The position numbers were made by a program, and so were the translations under genes. From contig NZ_VIUH01000018.1 in NCBI RefSeq assembly GCF_007993865.1, positions 1-64,000 on the forward strand: 64,000 bases of DNA, in the 5' to 3' direction. The notes under the pieces are model-generated. The model searched no databases. It was not told where the DNA came from and worked only from the letters and a program-made list of their open reading frames with translations. Below are positions 38,561-52,804 of this stretch, piece by piece (the stretch's first letter is position 1; each line of letters starts with the position of its first letter). This DNA is from Pseudomonas sp. SJZ079 (GTDB lineage: Bacteria; Pseudomonadota; Gammaproteobacteria; Pseudomonadales; Pseudomonadaceae).

Positions 38561-39016
38561 GTGTTTCGTGGAGCTAACGCCATCAGTCTCGACGCCAAAG
38601 GGCGACTCGCGATGCCAAGTCGGTATCGGGACGAGCTCGTGTCGCGTTGTGCGGGTCAGCTCATCGTTACCATCGACGCGATCGACCCCTGCCTTTGTGT
38701 CTATCCGTTGGCCGAGTGGGAACTGATCGAGAGCAAATTGCGTGAGCTGGCGTCCTTCCGTGAGGAAAACCGCCGCTTACAGCGATTGCTGATCGGCAAT
38801 GCCGTCGATCTGGAACTGGATGCCAGCGGTCGTTTTCTGGTACCGCCGCGTTTGCGCGAGTACGCCAAGCTGGATAAGCGCGCGATGCTGGTGGGTCAGC
38901 TCAATAAATTTCAACTGTGGGATGAAGACACCTGGAATGCGGTGGCCGATGCCGATTTGGCCGCCATCAAACAGCCGGGTGCGCTGTCCGACGACTTACG
39001 TGACCTGATCCTGTGA
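38561..39016 (+). CDS. mraZ: MraZ, transcriptional regulator of the dcw cluster
   Basis: MraZ (151 residues) is a ring-forming DNA-binding protein with two SpoVT/AbrB-like halves; it represses its own cluster in E. coli. The repeated half motif shows as [19 protein letters not shown] near the N-terminus and [18 protein letters not shown] in the second half. The start is a GTG at 38561, seven bases after AAGCGC and 22 bases after AAAGGGGAAG. Its candidate operator lies just upstream. The stop overlaps or abuts rsmH. Confidence 0.96.
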   Translation: MFRGANAISLDAKGRLAMPSRYRDELVSRCAGQLIVTIDAIDPCLCVYPLAEWELIESKLRELASFREENRRLQRLLIGNAVDLELDASGRFLVPPRLREYAKLDKRAMLVGQLNKFQLWDEDTWNAVADADLAAIKQPGALSDDLRDLIL

Positions 39017-39018
39017 CT

Positions 39019-39956
39019 ATGACTAATAGCTTTCGCCATATAACCGTGTTGCTCGAAGAGGCCGTAGATGGGCTTTGCGTGCGGGCGGATGGCTGCTATC
39101 TGGATGGTACCTTTGGGCGGGGTGGGCACAGTCGGCTGATCCTCGAAAGGCTGGGGCCTGACGGCCATTTATTGGGGTTCGATAAAGATCCCCTGGCGAT
39201 TGCAACAGGGAATGCGCTGGCGGCCGAAGACGGCCGCTTTGTCGTTGTGCAGCGTAGTTTTGCGGAACTTGATCAAGAAACCGCTGTCCGCGGCCTGGCT
39301 GGCAAGGTGAGCGGAATCCTCCTCGATCTGGGGGTTTCCTCGCCGCAGTTGGACGATGCCGAGCGTGGTTTCAGTTTTCTCAACGATGGTCCGCTGGACA
39401 TGCGTATGGACCCGAGCCGTGGCGTCAGCGCTGCGCAGTGGATTGCCAGCGCCGGTGAAGATGAAATTGCCCGGGTTTTCAAAGAGTACGGTGAGGAGCG
39501 GTTCGCCAAACGCATGGCGCGCGCCGTGGTCCAGCGTCGTGCCGAGCGACCGTTCGAGCGCACCGCCGACTTGGCGCAAGTGCTGACGGTTGCCAACCCT
39601 GCTTGGGAGAAAGGCAAGAATCCTGCGACTCGTGCTTTTCAGGGTCTGCGGATTTATATCAATAACGAATTGGGCGATCTGGAACATGGCCTCGACGCCG
39701 CGCTGGAGGCGCTTGAGGTTGGTGGACGGCTGGTGGTGATCAGCTTTCATTCGCTGGAGGACCGCATCGTCAAGCTCTTCATGCGCAAGCATGCCAAGGG
39801 TGAAGCGGATAAGTTGCCGCGTGATCTGCCCATCATTCCAGAAGCATTTCAGCCGCGTCTGAAACTGATCGGCAAGCCGCAGTTCGCTTCTGAGGCTGAG
39901 TTGAAGGCCAACCCACGCTCGCGCAGTGCGGTCATGCGTGTGGCGGAGAAAGTGCG

Positions 39957-39960
<4 letters not shown>
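39019..39960 (+). CDS. rsmH: RsmH, 16S rRNA N4-cytidine C1402 methyltransferase
   Basis: RsmH (MraW, 313 residues from this ATG) adds the N4-methyl group to C1402 of 16S rRNA. The SAM-binding motif is [36 protein letters not shown] and [14 protein letters not shown] are family signatures. The alternative GTG at 39013 overlaps the mraZ stop (GTGA) and adds two residues; I prefer the ATG because homologues begin at the same place. The stop overlaps ftsL by four bases. Confidence 0.96.
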
Positions 39961-41979
<2,019 letters not shown>

Positions 41980-41980
<1 letters not shown>

Positions 41981-43443
41981 TGCCCATGCCCCTCAATCAA
42001 TTATTGCCTGAAGCTGCCAGCGCCGGGCTGATCCGTGAGTTGACCCTGGATAGCCGTAAAGTACGTCCGGGCGATTTGTTCCTCGCCGTGCCGGGCGGCC
42101 AGCAGGACGGTCGCCTGCATATCGCCGACGCAATCGCGCGGGGTGCCGCCGCGGTGGCCTATGAGGCCGAAGGTGCACCGAGCATTGTGTCCGGCAACGC
42201 CGAGCTGGTGGCGATCAAGGGCCTGGCCGGGCAGCTGTCGGCGATTGCCGGGCGTTTCTATGGCGAACCGAGCCGCGGACTGCATCTGGTTGGCATCACG
42301 GGCACCAACGGTAAAACCAGCGTCAGCCAGTTGCTGGCCCAGGCGCTGGATCTGCTCGGTCAGCGCTGCGGCATCGTCGGTACCCTGGGTAACGGTTTTT
42401 ATAACGCCCTTGCGCTTGGCCGGCACACCACGCCGGACCCGATCGGCGTACAGGCGACACTGGCCGATTTGAAAAAGGCCGGCGCCCGTGCGGTGGCCAT
42501 GGAGGTCTCTTCCCACGGACTGCATCAGGGCCGCGTGGCGGCGCTGGCGTTCGATGTGGCGGTGTTCACCAACCTGTCGCGCGACCATCTGGACTATCAC
42601 GGTTCGATGGAGGCCTATGCCGAAGCCAAGTTCATGCTGTTCCGCCGCCCAGGTCTGCGCTGCCGGGTACTGAATATAGACGATGCCGCCGGGCGCAAAC
42701 TGGCCGAGGATCAGCTGGAATCGCGCCTGATCAGCTATAGCCTGGAGGACTCCAGTGCCTATCTGCATTGCCGTGAAGCCCAGTTCGACGATCAGGGAGT
42801 GCGCGCCAGGCTGGTCACCCCGCGCGGCGAAGGCAGCCTGCGCAGTTCCTTGCTCGGGCGCTTCAACCTGAGCAATCTGCTGGCCGTGGTCGGTGCGTTG
42901 CTCGGCATGGATTACCCGCTCGATGAAATTCTCAAGGTGCTGCCGCGTCTGCAGGGGCCGGTCGGGCGCATGCAGCGCTTGGGCGGGATCAAGCAACCGC
43001 TGGTGGTGGTCGACTACGCGCACACCCCAGATGCCCTGGAACAGATTCTGCAGGCCCTGCGTCCACACGTTCGGGGGCGCCTGTTGTGCCTGTTCGGCTG
43101 TGGCGGCGACCGTGATCGCGGCAAGCGTCCGTTGATGGCTGCGGTGGTCGAGCGCTTGGCCGATGGCGTACTGGTGACCGACGACAACCCGCGCAGCGAG
43201 GCCCCGGAACAGATTTTCAGCGATATCCGCGCGGGGTTCAGTGCGCCGGACCATGTGTGCTTCATGCATGGCCGGGGCCAGGCCATCGCCCAGCTGATCG
43301 CCGAGGCTGGGGTGGACGATGTCCTGGTGCTGGCCGGTAAGGGGCACGAGGACTACCAGGAAATCAATGGCGAACGGCAGCCCTTCTCCGACCTGGATGA
43401 AGCCGGCAAAGCCCTGGTGGCATGGGAGGTCGCACATGCTTAA
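41980..43443 (+). CDS. murE: MurE, UDP-MurNAc-L-Ala-D-Glu:meso-diaminopimelate ligase
   Basis: MurE (487 residues) adds the third residue of the peptidoglycan stem. ATP-binding loop GITGTNGKTSV is intact. The specificity motif reads DDNPRSEAP, the DNPR form that selects meso-diaminopimelate over lysine. The carbamylated-lysine region falls in YAEAKFMLF. Length is typical. The start overlaps the ftsI stop by one base and the end overlaps murF by eight. Confidence 0.98.
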
Positions 43444-44815
43444 GGCCCTGCGTTTGAGCGAAGTGGCACTGCCGCTGAATGCCCAGCTGATTGGCGAAGA
43501 TTGCACCTTCAATGCGGTCAGCACCGATAGCCGGGCGATTCATCCGGGTCAGTTGTTTATCGCCCTGAGCGGCCCGCGTTTCGATGGCCACGATTATCTG
43601 ACCGATGTTGCCGCCCAAGGCGCGGTGGCTGCCCTGGTCGAGCGTGAAGTGGCGAATGCCCCGCTGCCGCAGTTGCTGGTGGGTGATACCCGTCGGGCGC
43701 TCGGTCAGCTAGCCGCGCTGAATCGTCAGGCCTATGGCGGACCATTGGCGGCGGTCACCGGCTCCAGCGGTAAGACGACGGTCAAGGAAATGCTCGCCAG
43801 TATTCTGCGTGCGGCATGCGTCGGCCAGGGCGGCGAGGTATTGGCGACCCGTGGCAATTTGAATAACGACCTTGGCGCACCCTTGACGCTGCTGGAACTG
43901 GCGCCTGCGCACCGCGCTGCCGTGATCGAGCTGGGTGCCTCGCGAGTTGGTGAAATCCGTTACACCGTGGGGCTGGCTCGGCCCGATGTGGCAATCATCA
44001 CCAATGCCGGCACGGCGCACGTCGGCGAGTTTGGCGGCCCGGAAAAAATCGTCGAGGCCAAAGGTGAGATTCTCGAAGGCCTGACAGCCGACGGTGTCGC
44101 AGTGCTGAACCTGGATGACCCGGCGTTCGCCGCCTGGAAGCTGCGCGCCAAGGGGCGGCAAGTATTGAGCTTTGCCCTATGCAACCCCGAGGCCGACTTC
44201 CATGCCCTCGATCTGGCGTGCGATGTACGCGGTTGCTCGGCCTTCAGCCTGCATTGCGCCGAAGGTCAGGCGCGTATTCAGCTCAACCTGCTGGGCCGGC
44301 ACAACGTTGCCAATGCCGTGGCGGCAGCCGCCGCGGCACATGCCCTGGCAGTGCCGTTGGTCGATATCAAGACCGGGCTGGAAAACCTGCAGCCGGTCAA
44401 AGGCCGCGGTGTAGCGCAGCTGGCGACGAATGGCGTGCGAGTCATCGATGACAGCTACAACGCCAACCCCGCCTCGATTTGCGCGGCCATTGATATACTC
44501 GCCGGCTTTTCCGGTCGCACCGTTCTGGTGCTCGGCGATATGGGCGAGTTGGGGGCATGGGCCGAGCAAGGCCATCGTGATGTCGGGCGTTATGCGCTGG
44601 GTAAAGTCGATGCACTTTACGCGGTTGGTCCGCTGATGACTTATGCGGTCGAAGAATTTGCAGTAAATGGCCGGCATTTCGCCGAACAAGCCAGCCTGAT
44701 CGAAGCGCTTCGCGCCGAGCAGGGCGACACCACCATTCTAATTAAAGGTTCACGCAGCGCCGCGATGGAAAAAGTCGTCGCGGCGCTGTGTGGCACATCC
44801 GGGGAGAGTCACTAA
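43436..44815 (+). CDS. murF: MurF, UDP-MurNAc-tripeptide:D-Ala-D-Ala ligase
   Basis: MurF (459 residues) attaches D-Ala-D-Ala to finish the UDP-MurNAc-pentapeptide. The P-loop is AVTGSSGKTTVKEML; the conserved central block includes NAGTAHVGEFGGPEKIVEAKGEI in shortened form, and VIDDSYNANPASI is the C-terminal Mur ligase signature. The ATG at 43436 lies inside the last codons of murE; the open frame further upstream is a shadow of murE. The stop abuts mraY directly. Confidence 0.97.
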   Translation: MLKALRLSEVALPLNAQLIGEDCTFNAVSTDSRAIHPGQLFIALSGPRFDGHDYLTDVAAQGAVAALVEREVANAPLPQLLVGDTRRALGQLAALNRQAYGGPLAAVTGSSGKTTVKEMLASILRAACVGQGGEVLATRGNLNNDLGAPLTLLELAPAHRAAVIELGASRVGEIRYTVGLARPDVAIITNAGTAHVGEFGGPEKIVEAKGEILEGLTADGVAVLNLDDPAFAAWKLRAKGRQVLSFALCNPEADFHALDLACDVRGCSAFSLHCAEGQARIQLNLLGRHNVANAVAAAAAAHALAVPLVDIKTGLENLQPVKGRGVAQLATNGVRVIDDSYNANPASICAAIDILAGFSGRTVLVLGDMGELGAWAEQGHRDVGRYALGKVDALYAVGPLMTYAVEEFAVNGRHFAEQASLIEALRAEQGDTTILIKGSRSAAMEKVVAALCGTSGESH

Positions 44816-45898
44816 ATGCTGCTGCTGCTGGCGGAGTACCTGCAACAGTTCCACAAGGGTTTCGCCGTGTTCCAGTACCTGACACTGCGCGGCATCCTCG
44901 GCGTGTTGACGGCGCTGGCGTTGTCGCTGTGGCTGGGGCCGTGGATGATCCGCACCTTGCAGGTCCGCCAGATTGGCCAGTCGGTGCGCAACGATGGCCC
45001 GCAGTCGCACCTGTCGAAGAAGGGCACGCCGACCATGGGCGGTGCACTGATTCTCTCGGCCATCGCCATCAGCACACTGCTCTGGGCCGACTTGAGCAAC
45101 CGCTATGTATGGGTGGTGCTGGCCGTCACCCTGCTGTTCGGCGCCATCGGCTGGGTCGATGACTACCGCAAGGTGATCGAGAAGGATTCACGGGGGCTGC
45201 CGAGTCGCTGGAAGTATTTCTGGCAGTCGGTGTTCGGCCTGGGTGCGGCCTTGTTCCTTTATTTGACCGCACAGAGCCCGCTGGAAACCACCCTGATCCT
45301 GCCGCTGCTCAAGGACGTGAGCATTCCACTGGGCGCGGGCTTCGTGGTGCTGACCTACTTTGTCATCGTCGGCTCGAGCAATGCGGTGAACCTGACCGAT
45401 GGTCTGGATGGCCTGGCGATTCTGCCCACCGTGATGGTCGGCGGCGCGCTGGGGATCTTCTGCTACTTGTCGGGCAACGTGAATTTCGCCGATTACCTGT
45501 TGATCCCCTATTTGCCGGGTGCCGGTGAGCTGATCGTGTTCTGCGCCGCACTGGTGGGGGCCGGCCTCGGTTTTCTGTGGTTCAACACCTACCCGGCGCA
45601 AGTCTTCATGGGCGACGTCGGCGCGCTGGCGCTGGGCGCCGCGCTGGGCACCATCGCGGTGATCGTCCGTCAGGAAGTAGTGCTGTTCATCATGGGTGGG
45701 GTGTTCGTCATGGAAACCCTGTCGGTGATCATCCAGGTCGCGTCCTTCAAGTTGACCGGCAAGCGGGTCTTCCGCATGGCGCCTATTCACCACCATTTCG
45801 AACTGAAAGGCTGGCCTGAGCCGCGCGTGATCGTGCGCTTCTGGATCATCACGGTGATCCTGGTGCTGGTCGGTTTGGCCACCCTTAAACTGCGCTGA
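44816..45898 (+). CDS. mraY: MraY, phospho-MurNAc-pentapeptide translocase
   Basis: MraY (360 residues) transfers phospho-MurNAc-pentapeptide to undecaprenyl phosphate, giving lipid I. About ten transmembrane helices are visible. Catalytic motifs are intact: [29 protein letters not shown] and the cytoplasmic [13 protein letters not shown]. Length is exactly typical. The ATG follows the murF TAA with no gap. Confidence 0.99.
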   Translation: MLLLLAEYLQQFHKGFAVFQYLTLRGILGVLTALALSLWLGPWMIRTLQVRQIGQSVRNDGPQSHLSKKGTPTMGGALILSAIAISTLLWADLSNRYVWVVLAVTLLFGAIGWVDDYRKVIEKDSRGLPSRWKYFWQSVFGLGAALFLYLTAQSPLETTLILPLLKDVSIPLGAGFVVLTYFVIVGSSNAVNLTDGLDGLAILPTVMVGGALGIFCYLSGNVNFADYLLIPYLPGAGELIVFCAALVGAGLGFLWFNTYPAQVFMGDVGALALGAALGTIAVIVRQEVVLFIMGGVFVMETLSVIIQVASFKLTGKRVFRMAPIHHHFELKGWPEPRVIVRFWIITVILVLVGLATLKLR

Positions 45899-45905
45899 GG
45901 ACTGT

Positions 45906-47252
45906 ATGAGCCTGATCGCTTCTGACCACTTCCGCATCGTTGTCGGCCTCGGCAAGAGCGGCATGTCCCTGGTGCGCTTCCTGGCGCGTCAGGGCGTGCG
46001 CTTCGCCGTGGCCGATACGCGAGCGAACCCGCCGGAGCTGAGCGCCTTGCGCGAACAGTTCCCGCAGGTGGAAGTGCGTTGCGGCGAGCTGGACGTGGAG
46101 TTCCTCTGTCGTGCCAGCGAGCTGCTGGTCAGCCCCGGCCTGCCACTCGCCACGCCGGCACTGCAGGAAGCCGCCAAGCGCGGCGTGAAGCTGTCGGGCG
46201 ACATCGATCTGTTCGCCCGTTATGCCAAGGCGCCGATAATCGCCATCACCGGTTCCAACGCCAAGAGCACGGTCACCACCCTGGTCGGTGAGATGGCGGC
46301 AGCCGCCGGCAAGAAGGTCGCCGTGGGCGGCAACCTGGGCACGCCGGCGCTCGACCTGCTGGCCGATGATGTCGAGTTGTACGTGTTGGAGCTGTCCAGC
46401 TTCCAGCTGGAAACCACCGATCAGCTGAATGCCGAAGTAGCGACCTGCCTGAACATCAGCGAAGACCACATGGATCGCTACAACGGGCTGCCGGCTTATC
46501 ACCTGGCCAAGCACCGGATCTTCCGTGGCGCCAAGCAGGTGGTGGTGAACCGCGATGACGCCTTGTCGCGGCCTTTGGTCGCCGATCAGCTGCCGTGCTG
46601 GAGCTTTGGCCTGGGCAAGCCGGACTTCAAGCGCTTCGGCTTGCTCGAGGAGCACGGCGAGAAGTGCCTGGCCTTCCAGTTCGAGGCGCTGTTGCCGGTG
46701 CGCGAGCTGAAAATTCGCGGCGCGCACAACCAGTCCAACGCCCTCGCGGCCCTGGCCCTGGGCCATGCCGCAGGCCTGCCGTTCGCGCCGATGTTGGAAA
46801 CCCTGAAAACCTTCACCGGCCTGCCGCACCGCTGCCAGTGGGTCGGCGAGCGCAATGGCGTGAGCTACTACGACGACTCCAAGGCGACTAATGTCGGCGC
46901 CGCGCTGGCCGCCATCGACGGCCTTGGCGCGGATATCGCCGGCAAGCTGGTGCTGATCGCCGGCGGCGATGGCAAGGGCGCGGATTTCTCGGCGCTGCGC
47001 GGACCGGTGGCCAAGTTCTGCCGCGCTGTGGTGTTGCTCGGCCGCGATGCCGAGCGTTTGGCTGCGGTGCTTGACGGTGCCGCGCCGCTGGTCCGGGTCA
47101 GCAGTCTGCAGGAGGCCGTGCAGCGTTGTGCCGGACTGGCGCAGGCGGGTGATGCCGTGCTGTTGTCGCCGGCCTGCGCCAGCCTCGACATGTTCAAGAA
47201 TTTCGAAGAGCGTGGCCGCCTGTTCGCCCTTGCCGTGGAGGGACTGAACTGA
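45906..47252 (+). CDS. murD: MurD, UDP-MurNAc-L-alanine:D-glutamate ligase
   Basis: MurD (448 residues) adds D-glutamate to UDP-MurNAc-L-Ala. The N-terminal Rossmann domain begins RIVVGLGKSGMSLVRFL. The ATP loop is AITGSNAKSTVTTL, with A where many Mur ligases have G before K (GSNAKST), which is the usual MurD form. LNISEDHMDRY and the C-terminal DDSKATN motifs are present. It lies 7 bases after mraY and overlaps ftsW by one base. Confidence 0.98.
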   Translation: MSLIASDHFRIVVGLGKSGMSLVRFLARQGVRFAVADTRANPPELSALREQFPQVEVRCGELDVEFLCRASELLVSPGLPLATPALQEAAKRGVKLSGDIDLFARYAKAPIIAITGSNAKSTVTTLVGEMAAAAGKKVAVGGNLGTPALDLLADDVELYVLELSSFQLETTDQLNAEVATCLNISEDHMDRYNGLPAYHLAKHRIFRGAKQVVVNRDDALSRPLVADQLPCWSFGLGKPDFKRFGLLEEHGEKCLAFQFEALLPVRELKIRGAHNQSNALAALALGHAAGLPFAPMLETLKTFTGLPHRCQWVGERNGVSYYDDSKATNVGAALAAIDGLGADIAGKLVLIAGGDGKGADFSALRGPVAKFCRAVVLLGRDAERLAAVLDGAAPLVRVSSLQEAVQRCAGLAQAGDAVLLSPACASLDMFKNFEERGRLFALAVEGLN

Positions 47253-48478
47253 TGATCGCGCGTCTGCTCGCCGCTCCGTCGCCCCTGCATACCCGTCGCG
47301 GTATCGATCTCGACTTCCCATTGCTGGCAGGCTGCCTGGCGCTGCTGGGGTTGGGCCTGGTGATGATCACCTCGGCGTCCACCGAAGTCGCCGCGGCGCT
47401 GACCGGTAACCCGCTCTACCACATGCTCCGCCATCTGATTTACCTGGCGTTGGGGCTGACTGCTGGCGTGGTGACCCTGCTGGTGCCGATGGCCTTCTGG
47501 CAGCGTTTTGGCGGGACTCTGTTACTGATTGCCGTCGTTCTGCTGATCATGGTGCTGTTGCCGGGGATCGGCCGTGAGGTCAATGGTGCGAATCGCTGGA
47601 TCGGCTTCGGCATGTTCAACGTGCAGCCTTCCGAGTTGGCCAAGCTGTTCACCGTGTTGTTTTTGGCGGGCTACCTGGTGCGTCGGCAAACCGAGGTGCG
47701 CGAGAAACTGATCGGATTTCTCAAGCCTCTGGCGGTGCTCGCGCCCATCGCCGGCCTGCTGCTGGCCGAACCGGACTTCGGTGCGACCGTGGTGCTGGTC
47801 GGCGCCTCGATCGCCATGCTGTTCCTCGGCGGGGTCAACCTGTGGCGCTTCATCCCGCTGGCTGCCGGCGTATTGGCCGCCGGTGCCCTGGTGATGACGG
47901 GGCAGTCCTACCGTATGCAGCGCCTGACCAATTTCGTCGACCCCTGGGCCGACCAGTTCGGTGCCGGCTATCAGCTGAGTCAGGCGTTGATCGCCTTCGG
48001 TCGCGGCGAATGGTTCGGGGTGGGCCTGGGCAACAGCGTGCAGAAGCAGTTCTACCTGCCGGAAGCGCACACCGACTTCGTCTTCTCCGTGCTCGCCGAA
48101 GAGCTGGGCATGGTCGGGGCACTGACCACCGTCGCCCTGTTCGTCTTCGTCAGCGTGCGTGCCCTGTACATCGGTTTATGGGCGGAGAAGGCCAAGCAGC
48201 TGTTCTCCGCTTACGTCGCCTACGGTCTGGCCTTTCTGTGGATTGGCCAGGTGCTGATCAATATTGGGGTAAATGTCGGCCTGCTGCCGACCAAAGGTTT
48301 GACCCTGCCGTTCCTCAGTTACGGCGGCAGTTCTCTGGTGATCTGCTGCGTCAGCCTGGCGCTGCTACTGCGTATCGAGTGGGAGCGCCGCACCCAGCTG
48401 GGCAGCGAGGATACTGACTTCAAAGAAGCGGATTTCCTTGAGGGGCATGACGCCGTGGAGGTGAAGCATGCCCGGTAA
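47252..48478 (+). CDS. ftsW: FtsW, septal peptidoglycan glycosyltransferase
   Basis: FtsW (408 residues) is the SEDS-family polymerase that makes septal glycan strands with FtsI. About ten membrane helices are visible. Family motifs include NGANRWIGFGMFNVQPSE, QPSELAKL, the large loop HTDFVFSVLAEELG and the C-terminal PTKGLTLPFLSYGGSS. The start overlaps the murD stop (TGATG) and the end overlaps murG by 11 bases. Confidence 0.98.
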   Translation: MIARLLAAPSPLHTRRGIDLDFPLLAGCLALLGLGLVMITSASTEVAAALTGNPLYHMLRHLIYLALGLTAGVVTLLVPMAFWQRFGGTLLLIAVVLLIMVLLPGIGREVNGANRWIGFGMFNVQPSELAKLFTVLFLAGYLVRRQTEVREKLIGFLKPLAVLAPIAGLLLAEPDFGATVVLVGASIAMLFLGGVNLWRFIPLAAGVLAAGALVMTGQSYRMQRLTNFVDPWADQFGAGYQLSQALIAFGRGEWFGVGLGNSVQKQFYLPEAHTDFVFSVLAEELGMVGALTTVALFVFVSVRALYIGLWAEKAKQLFSAYVAYGLAFLWIGQVLINIGVNVGLLPTKGLTLPFLSYGGSSLVICCVSLALLLRIEWERRTQLGSEDTDFKEADFLEGHDAVEVKHAR

Positions 48479-49530
48479 TGTGCTGATCATGGCCGGTGGC
48501 ACCGGCGGTCATGTATTCCCGGCGCTGGCCTGTGCTCGCGAGTTCCAGGCGCGCGGCTACCGTGTGCATTGGTTGGGTACGCCGCGGGGGATCGAGAACG
48601 AATTGGTGCCAGCCGCCGGTTTGCCGTTGCATCTGATCGACGTCAGTGGTCTGCGCGGTAAAGGTAAGTTGTCCCTGCTCAAGGCTCCGTTGCAGTTGCT
48701 CAAAGCGTTGTTTCAGGCGCGCAGAGTGGTGCGTGAACTGCAACCGATATGCGTGCTCGGCATGGGCGGCTATGTCACCGGTCCCGGCGGCTTGGCCGCC
48801 AGGTTGTCTGGCGCGCCGTTGATCATTCACGAACAGAACGCCGTGGCCGGTACCGCCAACCGCAGCCTGGTGCCGTTCGCCAGCCGCGTCTGCGAAGCTT
48901 TCCCGAACACCTTCCGCGCATCGGCTAAACGCCGTACCACCGGCAATCCGGTGCGCGAGGAACTGTTCCTGGAAACTCCGCGCGATTCGCTGCTCAATCG
49001 CCGGCCGCGCCTGTTGGTGCTGGGCGGTAGCCTGGGAGCCGAGCCGCTGAATAAATTGCTGCCAGAAGCCCTGGCTGGGCTGCCGGCCGAATTGCGCCCC
49101 GAGGTGTTTCATCAGGCGGGCAAGCAGCACGACGCAATTACCGGCGAACGTTATCGCGCGGTGGGCGTCGAAGCGCAGGTCGTGCCCTTTATCAAGGATA
49201 TGGCGCGTGCCTATGCCTGGGCCGATCTGGTGGTGTGCCGCGCCGGTGCCTTGACCGTCAGCGAGCTGGCCGCCGCCGGGTTGCCGTCCTTCCTGGTGCC
49301 GTTGCCCCACGCGATCGACGATCACCAGACGCAAAACGCAGGCTATCTCGCCAGCGAGGGCGCCGCTGTCCTTCTGCCGCAAGGCACCACTGACGCCGCC
49401 ACGCTGGCCGCACAGTTGACCGAGGTTTTGATGCACGTCGAACGATTGAACGAAATGGCCAGCACAGCGCGGCGTCTGGCCAAGCCCGATGCCACCCGCA
49501 ATGTGGTCGAGATTTGCCTGGAGGTGGCCC

Positions 49531-49538
<8 letters not shown>
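48468..49538 (+). CDS. murG: MurG, lipid II-forming N-acetylglucosaminyltransferase
   Basis: MurG (356 residues) adds GlcNAc to lipid I on the inner face of the membrane. The N-terminal glycine-rich loop [14 protein letters not shown], a second in [12 protein letters not shown], and the GT-B donor-site block [19 protein letters not shown] are intact. Length is typical. It overlaps both neighbours (ftsW by 11 bases, murC by eight). Confidence 0.98.
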
Positions 49539-51923
<2,385 letters not shown>

Positions 51924-51926
51924 GCC

Positions 51927-52784
51927 ATGGGCGCCATCCTTCGTCATCAGCCAGGTTCTGCGCGCACGCCGTTGCGCGGCAAACCTGTGCCGCGCGGCGC
52001 CAGCCGCATGGTGGCCAAGGAACCAATCGGCGTGCGCTTGCCCAGGCCGAATTTCGACCTGCTAAAACGCATTACCTGGCCATTGCTGTTGGTCGTGCTG
52101 GGCGTTGGCGCTTATGAGTTGGCGCAGCGTCTGCTGCCTTACGCCGACCGGCCAATCACCAAGATCAGCGTCGAGGGCGACCTCAGCTACATCAGTCAGC
52201 AGGCCGTGCAACAGCGTATTGCGCCTTTCGTCACGGCGAGTTTTTTCAGTGTCGACCTGCAGGGCATGCGCGGTGAGCTGGAGCAAATGCCTTGGATCGC
52301 CACGGCCAACGTGCGCCGGGTGTGGCCGGATCAGGTTTTGGTGCACCTGGAGGAGCAACTGCCGATCGCCCGCTGGGGCGATGAGGCATTACTGAACAAC
52401 CAGGGCCAGGCGTTCGCGCCGAGAGAGCTGGCGCATTACGAACACTTGCCGCAGTTGTATGGCCCAAAACGCGCACAACAGCAGGTGATGCAGCAATACC
52501 AGGTGCTGAGCCAGATGCTCCGGCCGTTAGGGTTCTCCGTGGCACGCCTGGAACTGCGTGAGCGCGGCAGCTGGTTTCTCTCTACCGGTCAGGGCATCGA
52601 GCTGTTGTTGGGGCGCGATCATCTGGTGGAGAAGATGCGCCGCTTCATCGCCATCTACGACAAGGTGCTGAAAGCGCAACAAACGAATATCGCGCGGATC
52701 GATCTGCGCTACGCCAACGGCCTGGCCGTGGCGTGGCGCGAGCCGGTTGCGCCTACGGCGGCCGATAGCGTCGTCGTGCAGTGA
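51927..52784 (+). CDS. ftsQ: FtsQ, division protein
   Basis: FtsQ (285 residues) links the early cytoplasmic ring to FtsB/FtsL and the septal synthase. A cytoplasmic N-terminus of about 48 residues precedes one membrane helix (about 49-69, [19 protein letters not shown]). The POTRA domain follows ([20 protein letters not shown]), then the beta domain with [20 protein letters not shown]. Length is typical. It lies three bases after ddlB. Confidence 0.96.
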   Translation: MGAILRHQPGSARTPLRGKPVPRGASRMVAKEPIGVRLPRPNFDLLKRITWPLLLVVLGVGAYELAQRLLPYADRPITKISVEGDLSYISQQAVQQRIAPFVTASFFSVDLQGMRGELEQMPWIATANVRRVWPDQVLVHLEEQLPIARWGDEALLNNQGQAFAPRELAHYEHLPQLYGPKRAQQQVMQQYQVLSQMLRPLGFSVARLELRERGSWFLSTGQGIELLLGRDHLVEKMRRFIAIYDKVLKAQQTNIARIDLRYANGLAVAWREPVAPTAADSVVVQ

Positions 52785-52804
52785 ATCAGGAGAAGGCGAG
52801 AGAC

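Noticed and set aside
43014..43745. Small antisense frames around the murE-murF overlap
   Set aside because: They are shadows of two essential, fully conserved genes and show no independent start signal.
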